A stretch of 64,000 nt of DNA from the NCBI GenBank assembly GCA_965226925.1, contig CBDDEN010000006.1:124001-188000 (forward strand), written 5' to 3'. Positions 6,342 through 15,188 of this stretch are shown here, piece by piece. Numbering within the stretch: the first letter of the stretch is position 1; each line of letters opens with the position of its first letter. The stretch comes from CBDDCX01 sp965226925. Its GTDB lineage: Bacteria > Gemmatimonadota > Gemmatimonadetes > Longimicrobiales > Gaopeijiaceae. Below the pieces are notes generated by a model. The model was not told where the DNA came from, ran no database searches, and saw only the letters and a program-made list of their open reading frames with translations. Made by a program: the position numbers and the translations under genes.

Positions 6342-8933
6342 TCAACCCGCCCGCTCCGCAAGGCGTCCCAACGCGCCGATCAGATCGGGCTTGTCCTCGA
6401 GCACACGCAGCAAGGGATCCCCGCCCTTGAGGCGCTTCATTCGGGCCGGCACCGTCTCGAGCACACGCAGCAAGGGATCCCCGCCCTTGAGGCGCTTCAT
6501 TCGGGCCGGCACCGTCTTGATCGTATGCTTGCGGATGTCCAGTTTGCCGGTCACCTCGCTCCACCGAAGCGGCGCAGAAACGGCGGCCTCCGACACGGGC
6601 CGCACGCAGAACGGCGCCACCAACAATTGGCCGGACGCGTTCTGAAGAAAGTCTACGTACACCTTCCCTTCCCGCCCCTTGAGGGCTCGCGTCACCGTGG
6701 CGATCTCGGGGACCTCGGCCACGACCACGCGCGCGAGTAGGTTCCCGAGCATGCGGGACTGCTCGTAGTCGACCTGCCGTCCGAGTGGGACCAGGATGTG
6801 TAGCCCCGACGAACCGCTGGTCTTCACATACGTGGGAAGCTCGATCTCCTCGCACACTTCGCGGATCACTTTCGCCACCTTCACGACGTCGGTGAAGGGC
6901 GCGCCCTTGGGATCCAGGTCGAGAATGCACCAGTCGGGTTTGGCGAGGCTCGAGACGCGACTCGACCAGATGTGCAGCGGGATGGCAGCCGAGTTGGCTA
7001 TCCAGAGGAGCGACTCCACGTCTTCGACCACGAAGTAGTCGAGCACCTTGTCGGAGTCTTCGCTCACGATCGGCTCTCTTCGAAGCCACTCGGGGGCCCA
7101 CTCGGGAGCATTCTTCTGGTAGAAGGAATTCCCGTCGATGCCGTCCGGGTAGCGGGTCAGCACCAGGTATCTGTCGTCGAGATATGGCGAGATCCACTTC
7201 CACACGGAGCGGTAATACTCGATGAGGTCCCCCTTGGTGTAGCCCGTCTCGGGCCAGAAGACCTTGTCCAGGTTGGTGAACGGAACCGTCCGCTCTACGG
7301 TCCGGTCCACGATCTTCACGGGTTCGGCCAAGATCCGCACCTGATCATCACCCTCATCTCCCCTCACGCACTCCTCCGCCTGTTTGTCGTCCCGCATCCG
7401 CACGAACGAGGGATGGCGGATCACACCCGCATCCGTGAACTCCTTGTACCGAACCTCGGCAACCAACCGGGGCTGAACCCAGTGGTGAGCCTTCCCTTTG
7501 GGGGCGGGCCCGACACAGGGAGCTCCCGGCTCGACGCGGAGCGACTGGAGCAGGCCCAAAACCTCGTCGAGGAGAGCGTCGCTGAAGCCCGTCCCGACGC
7601 TGCCGGCGTACGTCAGGTCACCGTCGACGTACTGGGCCAGGTGGAGCGCTCCGAAGCCCGGACGTCCCCCCTTGGGATCGGTGTATCCCACCACCACGAA
7701 GTCGTCGGCCTCTACCGTGCGGATCTTGTACCAACTCGTCGAGCGACCCGAGCGGTAGGGGCTGTCGGCCTTCTTCGCCACGATGCCCTCGAGGCGCATG
7801 TCCGTCACCTGCTTGTACATGGCCTCGCCCTGCACCGGAATGTGATCCGAATAGCGAATCGGCCCCACGGTCGGGAGCACCTCCCGCAGAAGCTCCTTCC
7901 GGGCAACCAGGGGCAGATCTCTGAGATCGAGCCCACCGAATGCGAGGAGGTCGAACGCGTAGAAGACCGCCGGCAGATCCAGCGTCGCCCGTAGAATGTC
8001 CGACCGCCGTTGCAGACGGCCCCGCCGCTGCAGCCGGCTGAAGCTCGGGAGCCCCGTCTCGTCGTGGACCACCACCTCACCGTCCAGGATCGTGCCGTCG
8101 TACGGCAAGCCCTGGAGAGCACGCTCGATCTCCGGAAACGTCTCGGTGAGATCGTTCCCGTTGCGGGACCAAAGCACCGCCCGATCGGTCTCCCGGGAGG
8201 AGATGAGCCGATAGCCGTCGTACTTGAGTTCGAAGATCCAGCCCTCCTTGTCGAAGGGCTCCTCACGGCTCGTGGCCAGCATCACCTTCATCCGCTTGGC
8301 CGAAGGCGCCTTCTTCTCCGCGCCCAATTCACGGGCCCGTCCGAGGATCTCGGCTTCGCGCCGAACCGGGTCGAGGAGTTGATCCACGAGGAGGCCCGAA
8401 TAGATGGAGTCGTCGGGATAGGCCTCCGTGCCGTGCTCGTCCACGTAACCGTCCCGCTCCTTGATGAGCAGCCAGTGGTTGTCCCCCCGCTTGGGTGTGT
8501 GCACCAGCGTCCAACGGCCCCGGAGCTTGTAGCCTCTGAGCTCGAAGAGAAGCTTGCCGTGCTCGAGCCCGTGTTTCTCGCCCGGAATGTCGATCCAGAC
8601 CCCCTTGTCCCAGCAGATGGATGGACCCGCGCCGTACTGACCCTCGGGAATGACCCCCTCGAATTCGGCGTACTCGAGCGGGTGGGGTTCCACGTGCATG
8701 GCGAGACGTTTGTCGGCCGTGTCGGGCGAGGGCCCCTTGGGCACCGCCCACGACTCCAGAGCGCCGTCCATCTCGAGCCGAAGGTCCCAATGCAGGGAGC
8801 TGGCATGGTGCTTCTGCACGACGAACAGCCGGGCGCCACCGGCCTCGCCCATCCCGCCGAAGGGCTCCGGGGTGTCGGAGGCGGACCGCTTCTCGCGGTA
8901 GCGCTTCAGCCTGTCGTCGGAGGTCGCTGACAT
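6342..8933 (-). CDS. ligD: ATP-dependent DNA ligase D (PE-ligase-polymerase)
   Basis: The multifunctional enzyme of bacterial non-homologous end joining. Three domains are visible. The 3'-phosphoesterase (residues about 25-185) has HHASSLHWDLRLE and SWAVPKGPSPDT. The ATP-dependent ligase (about 212-515) has KYDGYR with adenylated Lys at residue 237. The primase-polymerase (about 545-820) has the metal-binding LDLDPK at 670-675. The partner Ku is encoded at 12145-12993. The last 40 residues before the C-terminal tail contain an exact 20-residue duplication (TVPARMKRLKGGDPLLRVLE twice), produced by a 60-bp tandem repeat at 6396-6517. It lies beyond the catalytic core, so activity is probably retained. 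At 863 residues it is normal length for a three-domain LigD. Confidence 0.95.
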   Translation of the reverse strand: MSATSDDRLKRYREKRSASDTPEPFGGMGEAGGARLFVVQKHHASSLHWDLRLEMDGALESWAVPKGPSPDTADKRLAMHVEPHPLEYAEFEGVIPEGQYGAGPSICWDKGVWIDIPGEKHGLEHGKLLFELRGYKLRGRWTLVHTPKRGDNHWLLIKERDGYVDEHGTEAYPDDSIYSGLLVDQLLDPVRREAEILGRARELGAEKKAPSAKRMKVMLATSREEPFDKEGWIFELKYDGYRLISSRETDRAVLWSRNGNDLTETFPEIERALQGLPYDGTILDGEVVVHDETGLPSFSRLQRRGRLQRRSDILRATLDLPAVFYAFDLLAFGGLDLRDLPLVARKELLREVLPTVGPIRYSDHIPVQGEAMYKQVTDMRLEGIVAKKADSPYRSGRSTSWYKIRTVEADDFVVVGYTDPKGGRPGFGALHLAQYVDGDLTYAGSVGTGFSDALLDEVLGLLQSLRVEPGAPCVGPAPKGKAHHWVQPRLVAEVRYKEFTDAGVIRHPSFVRMRDDKQAEECVRGDEGDDQVRILAEPVKIVDRTVERTVPFTNLDKVFWPETGYTKGDLIEYYRSVWKWISPYLDDRYLVLTRYPDGIDGNSFYQKNAPEWAPEWLRREPIVSEDSDKVLDYFVVEDVESLLWIANSAAIPLHIWSSRVSSLAKPDWCILDLDPKGAPFTDVVKVAKVIREVCEEIELPTYVKTSGSSGLHILVPLGRQVDYEQSRMLGNLLARVVVAEVPEIATVTRALKGREGKVYVDFLQNASGQLLVAPFCVRPVSEAAVSAPLRWSEVTGKLDIRKHTIKTVPARMKRLKGGDPLLRVLETVPARMKRLKGGDPLLRVLEDKPDLIGALGRLAERAG
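6396..6517 (-). repeat. Exact 60-bp tandem duplication within ligD
   Basis: Positions 6396-6455 repeat exactly as 6456-6515, with two further matching bases. The duplication is in frame and adds 20 residues near the LigD C-terminus. Perfect identity implies either a recent event or an assembly artefact. It lies about 75 bp from the 23-bp tandem array. Confidence 0.95.
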
Positions 8934-9100
8934 CCGGAAAGGTTAGCGGGGGGCCGCGCCCCGGCACCACCTCCGTGTCGTCACGATCTGCCGCCGTGAG
9001 ATCGAGCGCGCCGAGCCCTACCCGGCCCTGTCACAGAACACCGCCACCCGATCGTTGTATTACAGAGAGCCGGTGCAACCCGATTCCCGGGGATTTCGTC

Positions 9101-10387
9101 ATGGCGCCTTACCGAAGATCTACAGGATTTATCTTCGCAGTTCTGCTGCTGCACGCCGGAGGCTGCAGCAGCGGCACTGGTCCGGGCGGCGACGAACAGA
9201 TTCTCGAGTTGCCCCGCGCTTTGACCACGACCGAAGTGTCGGTGATCGGCAAATCGAACTCGTTCGGATTGGATCTCGTTCGCGGCGTGGTCGCACGGGA
9301 CGCCCGCCCCAACATCGTGCTGTCGCCCCTCAGCGCATCCATGGCGCTGGGCATGGTCTTGAACGGCGCGGCCGGCGAGACGTTCGAGGCGATGCGGTCC
9401 ACCCTAGGCTTTGGAGACCTCTCCGTCGAAGAGATCAACGCTTCGTACCGAAGCCTGATCGACCTGCTGGTGGATCTCGATCCCCGTGTCGAGTTCCGCA
9501 TCGCGAACTCGGTGTGGGCCAACGCGGACTGGACCTTCCACGACGCCTTCTTCCAGTCGGTGACCGAAGGCTTCGACGCTCGCGTCGAGGCGCGCGACTT
9601 CGGAGGCGGCTCGACCCTCGACGAAATCAACGCATGGGTGGACGACAAGACGAACGGCGCGATCGACCGAATCGTGGACGCACTCGATCCGGATCTGGTC
9701 ATGCTGCTCTTGAACGCGATCTACTTCGACGGGACCTGGACAAGACGCTTCGACCCCGACCGCACGCAACCCGGTGATTTTCACCGCGCCGACGGGTCGG
9801 TCGTACGCGTGCCGATGATGTCCCTGGGGAACGAGACGCTCCCGCTCGCCACCACGGGCGACTACTCGGCCGTTGAGCTACCCTACGGCGGAGGTGCGTA
9901 CGCGATGGTCGTGGTGGTACCCCAGGCTCCCTCCGAGGCCCGCACGTTCATCGCTTCCCTCGACGAAACGAGATTGGAGTCGATCCTGGGGGCCCTCACG
10001 TCCCGGAAGGTCGACCACGTTTCGATCCCGAAGCTGACATTGTCGTACGACGGCCTGCTGAACGAGACACTGAAGGCCATGGGGATGGACGTGGCGTTCG
10101 GGCTTGGGGCCGACTTCACGGACATGTCCCCCGACGGTGGGGGGTTCTGTATCAGCTTCGTGCGGCAGAAGACCTTCATCGACGTCGACGAGCGAGGTAC
10201 GCGTGCGGCGGCGGTGACCGGGGTAGGCGTCGGCCCGACATCCTTCAACGCGATCATCGCCGACCGCCCCTTCATCTTCGCTCTCCGGGAGCGGCTGTCC
10301 GGCACGATCCTGTTCATGGGCGTAGTGGGAGATCCGACCGCGACCGACTCGGGACCGGCGGACGAGGCGACGGATTGCAGCTGGTAG
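9101..10387 (+). CDS. Serpin-family lipoprotein
   Basis: A full-length serpin of about 428 residues with a lipoprotein signal (FAVLLLHAGGC). Serpin landmarks include NIVLSPLSASMALGMVLNGA, FRIANSVWAN, LLNAIYFDGTWTRRF and FIDVDERGTRAAAVTG. It closes with the DRPFIFALRE.LSGTILFMG strand. The hinge (GTRAAAVTG) is rich in small residues, which is typical of inhibitory serpins that trap serine or cysteine proteases. The reactive loop appears a few residues shorter than in animal serpins. ATG at 9101 is chosen because the lipobox follows directly. It lies between ligD and ku but reads away from ligD; a role in end joining is not implied. Confidence 0.93.
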   Translation: MAPYRRSTGFIFAVLLLHAGGCSSGTGPGGDEQILELPRALTTTEVSVIGKSNSFGLDLVRGVVARDARPNIVLSPLSASMALGMVLNGAAGETFEAMRSTLGFGDLSVEEINASYRSLIDLLVDLDPRVEFRIANSVWANADWTFHDAFFQSVTEGFDARVEARDFGGGSTLDEINAWVDDKTNGAIDRIVDALDPDLVMLLLNAIYFDGTWTRRFDPDRTQPGDFHRADGSVVRVPMMSLGNETLPLATTGDYSAVELPYGGGAYAMVVVVPQAPSEARTFIASLDETRLESILGALTSRKVDHVSIPKLTLSYDGLLNETLKAMGMDVAFGLGADFTDMSPDGGGFCISFVRQKTFIDVDERGTRAAAVTGVGVGPTSFNAIIADRPFIFALRERLSGTILFMGVVGDPTATDSGPADEATDCSW

Positions 10388-10605
10388 GGAGGCTTCAGCC
10401 CGCACGCGGGATACCGGCTTCGGACACCCCACCGCCGGACCCGACACCGGGCTGGCCACTGGAAGCGATTCGCGAGCCACCCCACATTGTGGACTACACG
10501 CCGAGTTGTCCGGTGGGATTGCGTCATCTCTGTTCCGAGGTGCGCTCTCGTCCAAGCCGTGGCCGGCATCACAGCAGGCGGAGGTTTCATGTATGGATTC
10601 GTGTC

Positions 10606-11994
10606 GTGACGGGGCTCGTGCGAGCGGCCACCGCGTCGGCCCTGCTCACGCTCGTCTTCTCGGGCGCTCACAACCTCACGGCTCAAGCGACGTCCCCCGG
10701 ACCCGACGGCCCGATCATCAAGCTCGGCGGTTCACCGAACGTACGTTTGCTGAGCCACCTCCCCCTCGAAGGGTTCTTCTACAACGGTGGGATCGACATC
10801 GAGCAAGAACTGTCGCGCCCCTATGCGTACGTCCCGCTATGGCTCGACAAGGCGGGCTTCGTGGTGATCGACCTCGAGGACCCCGAAAACCCAGAGATCA
10901 TCTACCGGTGGGAGATCGAGAACGCCGAGCTTCACCAATTCGGTCGTGGGGAGACGGGCAAGTACTTCAGGACGGGCGATCGTTACTACTACGTGAAGAC
11001 CACGGTTTTCGGAACAGCAGGGCCTGATCCGGACTCGTGCGCCGTGGTCTTCGACGTGACGGGCCTTCCCGACCCGGCCAGTGTGCGAGAGGTCGGCCGC
11101 ATCCGGTCTCCCGACATCGTAACCGGATGCCTCAGCGTCTTTCCGTACAAGCACTCCGACGGACGTACGCTGCTTCTTGCCGGGGTGCGGGGCGCGACTC
11201 CGGGCACCGAGCCCCACGGCAAGATCTACGACATGGACCGCTTCCTGGCGGGCGATGCCGACCAAGGATACGTGGGACCGGTGCCGCTACCCGACCTCGG
11301 GCTAGGGCCGACCAACTCCGCCTATCACGACCTCTATGCGGCGTACGACGTGGCCAGAGGGCGCGACGTGGTGTACGGCGGCGGGGCGGGTGGGTATCAC
11401 ATGTACGACATGACGGTCCCCGAGGCGCCCGGGTATCTGGGCTCGATTTCGGGGACGAGCGGGGTGCAGCGCGGGCATACGATCATCGCGACACCCGACG
11501 CTCGTTACGCCGTGACGCAGATGGAGTACCAGTTCGCTCCGATGATGGTCTTCGACCTCGCGCCGATCCACGACGGGATCACACAGCGAATCTCACGGCC
11601 CCTCGGCGCGTGGATCGCCGACTGGAGAGACCTCGCCCACAACATGGAAGTGCGTTGGCCTTATGTGTTCGTAGCGGCGTACGAAGACGGGCTCCAGATC
11701 TTCGACATCCGAGATCCGGCGAACCCGCTGACTCTCGGGTGGCATTACACGTGCCACTGCCCGCATCAGACGGGGTTCGGAGGAGGCGATCGCATCAGGG
11801 GTACCAGCGTGTTCAACGGTGCCATGGAGGTGGACGTCCGAAACGAGGATGGCCTGATCGTGGTCAGCGACCTCAACACGGGGTTCTGGGCCTTTCGGCT
11901 CAGCGGGTTCACGGGGTGGAACGGCCGCGACTATGGCCTTCCCAACATCTCGAGCGCCCAGGATTGGGACTTTGGGCCGCCGGTAGGTAGGTAG
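10606..11994 (+). CDS. Secreted LVIVD-like / beta-propeller protein
   Basis: A secreted protein of about 463 residues with a signal peptide (LVRAATASALLTLVFSGAH, cleaved near AQA). The mature part has repeated blade-like units resembling LVIVD repeats. Examples are FVVIDLEDPENPEIIYRW, VVFDVTGLPDPASVREVG, MYDMTVPEAPGYLGSIS and IFDIRDPANPLTLGWHY. The tail (EDGLIVVSDLNTGFWAFRL) is also typical. LVIVD-type proteins are extracellular propellers of unknown role. A GTG at 10606 is the best start, though GTG 10618 is possible; a GGAGG lies about 21 bases upstream, further than usual. It follows the serpin on the same strand after about 218 bp. Confidence 0.75.
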   Translation: MTGLVRAATASALLTLVFSGAHNLTAQATSPGPDGPIIKLGGSPNVRLLSHLPLEGFFYNGGIDIEQELSRPYAYVPLWLDKAGFVVIDLEDPENPEIIYRWEIENAELHQFGRGETGKYFRTGDRYYYVKTTVFGTAGPDPDSCAVVFDVTGLPDPASVREVGRIRSPDIVTGCLSVFPYKHSDGRTLLLAGVRGATPGTEPHGKIYDMDRFLAGDADQGYVGPVPLPDLGLGPTNSAYHDLYAAYDVARGRDVVYGGGAGGYHMYDMTVPEAPGYLGSISGTSGVQRGHTIIATPDARYAVTQMEYQFAPMMVFDLAPIHDGITQRISRPLGAWIADWRDLAHNMEVRWPYVFVAAYEDGLQIFDIRDPANPLTLGWHYTCHCPHQTGFGGGDRIRGTSVFNGAMEVDVRNEDGLIVVSDLNTGFWAFRLSGFTGWNGRDYGLPNISSAQDWDFGPPVGR

Positions 11995-12144
11995 GAGGCC
12001 GTCGCGGGGGGACGCCACGCGCCTCGGGATCGGCCCGTTCGGGCGTCGTTCCGAGGGCTCCACCGATGTTTTCATTGCGTTCCTTCGGCCAGTGAACATA
12101 TGTTTTCCTCCGCCTTTTAGTCATGGTAAAGGGAGTTTTCTGCA

Positions 12145-12993
12145 ATGGCCGCACGCCCGATAGCCACCTCGACCATCTCGTTTGGATTGGTTTCCGTGCC
12201 GGTGAAGCTCTACGCCACCGGGGAGTCCAAGTCCCGAATCTCCTTCAACATGGTCCACAAAGACTGTGGCACCCGTGTGAAGCAGCAGTACATCTGCCCC
12301 AAGGACGACGTGATCGTCCCGCGCGAAGACATGGTGAAGGGGTACGAGTTCGCCAAGGGTCAGTATGTGCTCTTCACTCCCGAGGAGCTCAAGGCGGTCG
12401 AGCAGCCCAAGACCGATTCCATCCAGATCACCGAGTTCGTGCCGGCGGACCAGGTGGATCGCCTCTTCTTGGATCGCGCGTACTACCTCGGCCCCGACAA
12501 GGGTGGCAACCGTGCCTATCTGCTACTTTCGGAGGCCCTGAAGGAGACCGAGCGCGTGGCCATCGCCAAGTACGCCACCCGCGGCAAACAATACCTGGTG
12601 ATGGTGCGACCGTTCGGAGAGGGACTTCTCATGGAGCAGCTTCGGTACGCCGATGAGGTCCGCGACTTCGCGGACGTGCCCGTGGACGAGGGCGAGGTGG
12701 ATGACTCGGAGCTGAAGCTCGCGGTGCAACTCGTGGATCAGGCGTCCTCGGACGAGTTCGAGGCCAAGGAGTACAAGGACGAGGTCCGTGACCGCATGCT
12801 CGAGCTGATTCAGCAGAAGGTCGATGGCGAAGAGATCGTCTCCTCGATCACCGAAGAGCCCCAGACTCAGATCATCGACCTGATGGCAGCTCTCAAGGCC
12901 AGTCTCTCCGACGAGGGTCAAGAGAGGAAGCCGGCCAGGAAGGCGTCCAGTAAGAAGAAGACCACCGACAGGAAGAAGGCGTCGTCGGGCTGA
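12145..12993 (+). CDS. ku: Ku protein, non-homologous end joining
   Basis: A bacterial Ku homodimer subunit that binds DNA double-strand ends and recruits LigD. The core beta-barrel (residues 1-255) begins ARPIATSTISFGLVSVPVKL. It contains NMVHKDCGTRVKQQYICPKDD and the conserved AYYLGPDKGGNRAYLLLSEAL segment. The C-terminal tail is short and Lys-rich (KPARKASSKKKTTDRKKASSG), as in many bacterial Ku proteins, where it aids DNA threading. AAGGGAG lies 9 bases before the ATG. Gene and partner ligD are 3.2 kb apart and in opposite orientation, so they are not in one operon. Confidence 0.96.
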   Translation: MAARPIATSTISFGLVSVPVKLYATGESKSRISFNMVHKDCGTRVKQQYICPKDDVIVPREDMVKGYEFAKGQYVLFTPEELKAVEQPKTDSIQITEFVPADQVDRLFLDRAYYLGPDKGGNRAYLLLSEALKETERVAIAKYATRGKQYLVMVRPFGEGLLMEQLRYADEVRDFADVPVDEGEVDDSELKLAVQLVDQASSDEFEAKEYKDEVRDRMLELIQQKVDGEEIVSSITEEPQTQIIDLMAALKASLSDEGQERKPARKASSKKKTTDRKKASSG

Positions 12994-13063
12994 TCAGCCA
13001 GCCGCGTCGGCAGTCCGAGTGCTCTCGGAGGATGGAGCGAGAGCCCGACCCAGGGACGGGGAG

Positions 13064-13879
13064 ATGAGGGGCCACACGACCCGGCAGGTGGCCGAGATTC
13101 TCGGCATGCCCATGGCTCGCGTGCGCTCGCTCGCCAGGTCCGGATTCTTCGATCCGACCAGGGGTCCGCGCAACGAGTACCGGTTTTCCTTCTCGGACAT
13201 CATCCTCCTTCGGACCGCCCGGGACCTGAGGGATGCGGGTGTTTCGATGCGGCGCGTCGGGGCCGTCCTTCATACGCTTCGCGAGCAGCTTCCCGAAGGT
13301 GAGCCGCTGAGCGCTCTCCACATCAGTTCCGACGGAGACAGCGTGGTCGTGAGGGAAGAGAGCACTCTCTGGGATCCCATGTCCGGCCAGGTGCACCTCG
13401 ACTTCTTTGTCAGCGACCTCGCTGACAAGGTCGAGCCCATCGCCCGGGCCGGAGCCACCAGCACGTCGATCGACCTGACCGCGGACGAGTGGTTCGACCT
13501 GGCGCTCGACCTGGAGCCCGTTGCGACCGACCGGGCCACCGACGCGTACAGGCGTGTCCTTACGCTCAACCCGGGGCATGTTCGGGCTCATCTGAACCTA
13601 GGGCGTCTCAAACACGAAGCGGGAGAGGTCGAGTCCGCCGAGGCACACTACCGGCAAGCCTTGGCCGCGGACCCCGACTCGCCGACCGCTGCGTTCAACC
13701 TGGGAGTGGCGCTGGAAGACCTTGGGCGGGTGGACGAGGCGATCCAGGCCTACGAGAGGGCCCTGCGCTCCGAACCGGATCTGGCGTCCGCCCACTACAA
13801 TCTGTCGCGCCTCCACGAGGCCGAGGGACGGTCCAAGGAAGCGCTACGACACCTGGCAGATTACAAGCGGCTGGTGTAG
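13064..13879 (+). CDS. MerR-type helix-turn-helix protein fused to TPR repeats
   Basis: The N-terminus (HTTRQVAEILGMPMARVRSL, then YRFSFSDIILLRTARDLRDA) is a MerR-like winged-helix DNA-binding domain, roughly residues 3-75. A linker of about 70 residues follows, then three TPR motifs from about residue 150 onward. These include AYRRVLTLNPGHVRAHLNLG, AEAHYRQALAADPDS and AIQAYERALRSEPDL. TPRs mediate protein-protein contact in place of the usual ligand-binding C-terminus of MerR regulators. Such MerR-TPR fusions occur in Gemmatimonadota, Acidobacteriota and Deltaproteobacteria with unknown signals. A GTG at 13019 would add 15 residues; ATG 13064 fits the domain start better. Confidence 0.8.
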   Translation: MRGHTTRQVAEILGMPMARVRSLARSGFFDPTRGPRNEYRFSFSDIILLRTARDLRDAGVSMRRVGAVLHTLREQLPEGEPLSALHISSDGDSVVVREESTLWDPMSGQVHLDFFVSDLADKVEPIARAGATSTSIDLTADEWFDLALDLEPVATDRATDAYRRVLTLNPGHVRAHLNLGRLKHEAGEVESAEAHYRQALAADPDSPTAAFNLGVALEDLGRVDEAIQAYERALRSEPDLASAHYNLSRLHEAEGRSKEALRHLADYKRLV

Positions 13880-13911
13880 ACCAAAGGCGGGCAGCACAGG
13901 CGCCCCTGCCC

Positions 13912-15144
13912 CTACTTCGCTACCCTGTTCCGCCCGGCTTTCTTCGCGCGGTAGAGGGCCCTGTCCGCCGCCTTCACGACCGCCTCGCCCGTGGCCGCCT
14001 TGTCGCCGCGCTCGGCGACCACGATGCTCACGGTCACCGAGAGGCGCCTCGCGGGCTTCTTCTTGGCCCGCTTCGCCCACGGCTTCCACCGCGAAGGCTC
14101 CTTGGCGGTCGGTCTCCTCCGGGGCCGTCCGATCTGCCGGACCGCAAACCGGCTGCCCTCGATCCTCTCGCGCAACTCCTCGAGATGCGGCAGCGCCTCC
14201 TCGCGCCCCTTTCCGGGGAAGACCACCGTGAACTCTTCGCCGCCGTAACGAAAGGCCCGCCCGCCTCCGGCCACCTTCGCCAGTTGAGCACCCACCAGCC
14301 GCAACACCTGATCGCCGACGTCGTGACCGTGCCGATCGTTGAACTTCTTGAAGTGGTCCACGTCGACCATGGCCACCGCATAAGACCGGCCGGCCGAGTC
14401 GATCTCCTGCCACAGGGCACGTCTGGCGGGGAGTCCGGTGAGCTCGTCCCGGAACGCCATCGCGTAGGAGGTCTCGACCACCGCCAGGGCGAGGACGAGA
14501 GCCCCGGTCGTGAGGTGTACGGTGGACGCCACCGAGTCGGCCCCGTAGCCCAGTGCGAAGAGCACTGTGACGGTCGTCCAGAAGAGACCCTTCTCCACGG
14601 GATGATCCCTGTGAATCGCCATCCAGAGCGTGACCAGGAGTGCGAGGGCCCCCACCACCAGAGACCCCTCGGAGAGGCTCAGCCAGCCCGAAGTGATCCG
14701 GGAAAGGAAGGGCGCCCAGGTCCAGGCGAGCATTTCGGGTCGGACGTCCCAAAGGACTAGTCCCGCGGTGAACGCCAAGCCGACAGCGAGAGGCTGAAGA
14801 AGGCCCCTCCGGGAGAAGACCCCCCGGTCCTTAAGCACGGCGAGCGTCCCTATGCAGACCAGAAGAACGATGCCGCCGATCCCCCAGGGTGACCCGGAAG
14901 GAACCTCGAGAAGAGTGGGGTCGAGAGCCCCGCGCCCCAGCTGGTCCGGGTCGGGACCCGTGGGGTCGACGACGACGGGCCTAAGGAGCCGGTCCAAGAG
15001 AACGAGGCCGAGGAGTACGGCCCCGACCCGGCTCCGCCGGAAGCGCCAGGCGAGAAGAAGTCCGCCCGCGAAGATCACCAGCGGATATCGATCGACGGCC
15101 TGCCCGAGCCACGGGGCCTCCCCGGCCACCATGGTGAGCGTCAC
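13912..15144 (-). CDS. Membrane GGDEF protein (putative diguanylate cyclase)
   Basis: A 410-residue protein with an N-terminal membrane region of about seven hydrophobic segments (residues 10-225), then a GGDEF domain. The domain starts RDELTGLPARRALW and carries metal-binding MVDVDHFKKFND. Its active-site loop is RYGGEEF. A diguanylate cyclase makes c-di-GMP, and the intact GGEEF signature suggests activity. Unusually, residues about 338-366 form a basic insertion within the GGDEF fold (GRPRRRPTAKEP ... KPWAKRAKKKPAR). It lies between the last helix and the VTVSIVVAE strand. The start is GTG 15144, with no strong ribosome site seen. The gene lies 44 bases after the rhomboid gene on the same strand, downstream of the glucan genes. 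Confidence 0.85.
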   Translation of the reverse strand: MTLTMVAGEAPWLGQAVDRYPLVIFAGGLLLAWRFRRSRVGAVLLGLVLLDRLLRPVVVDPTGPDPDQLGRGALDPTLLEVPSGSPWGIGGIVLLVCIGTLAVLKDRGVFSRRGLLQPLAVGLAFTAGLVLWDVRPEMLAWTWAPFLSRITSGWLSLSEGSLVVGALALLVTLWMAIHRDHPVEKGLFWTTVTVLFALGYGADSVASTVHLTTGALVLALAVVETSYAMAFRDELTGLPARRALWQEIDSAGRSYAVAMVDVDHFKKFNDRHGHDVGDQVLRLVGAQLAKVAGGGRAFRYGGEEFTVVFPGKGREEALPHLEELRERIEGSRFAVRQIGRPRRRPTAKEPSRWKPWAKRAKKKPARRLSVTVSIVVAERGDKAATGEAVVKAADRALYRAKKAGRNRVAK

Positions 15145-15188
15145 CCCGGCAAAGACCAGGACGGCGCCGGGCCAGACCCAACCGACGG

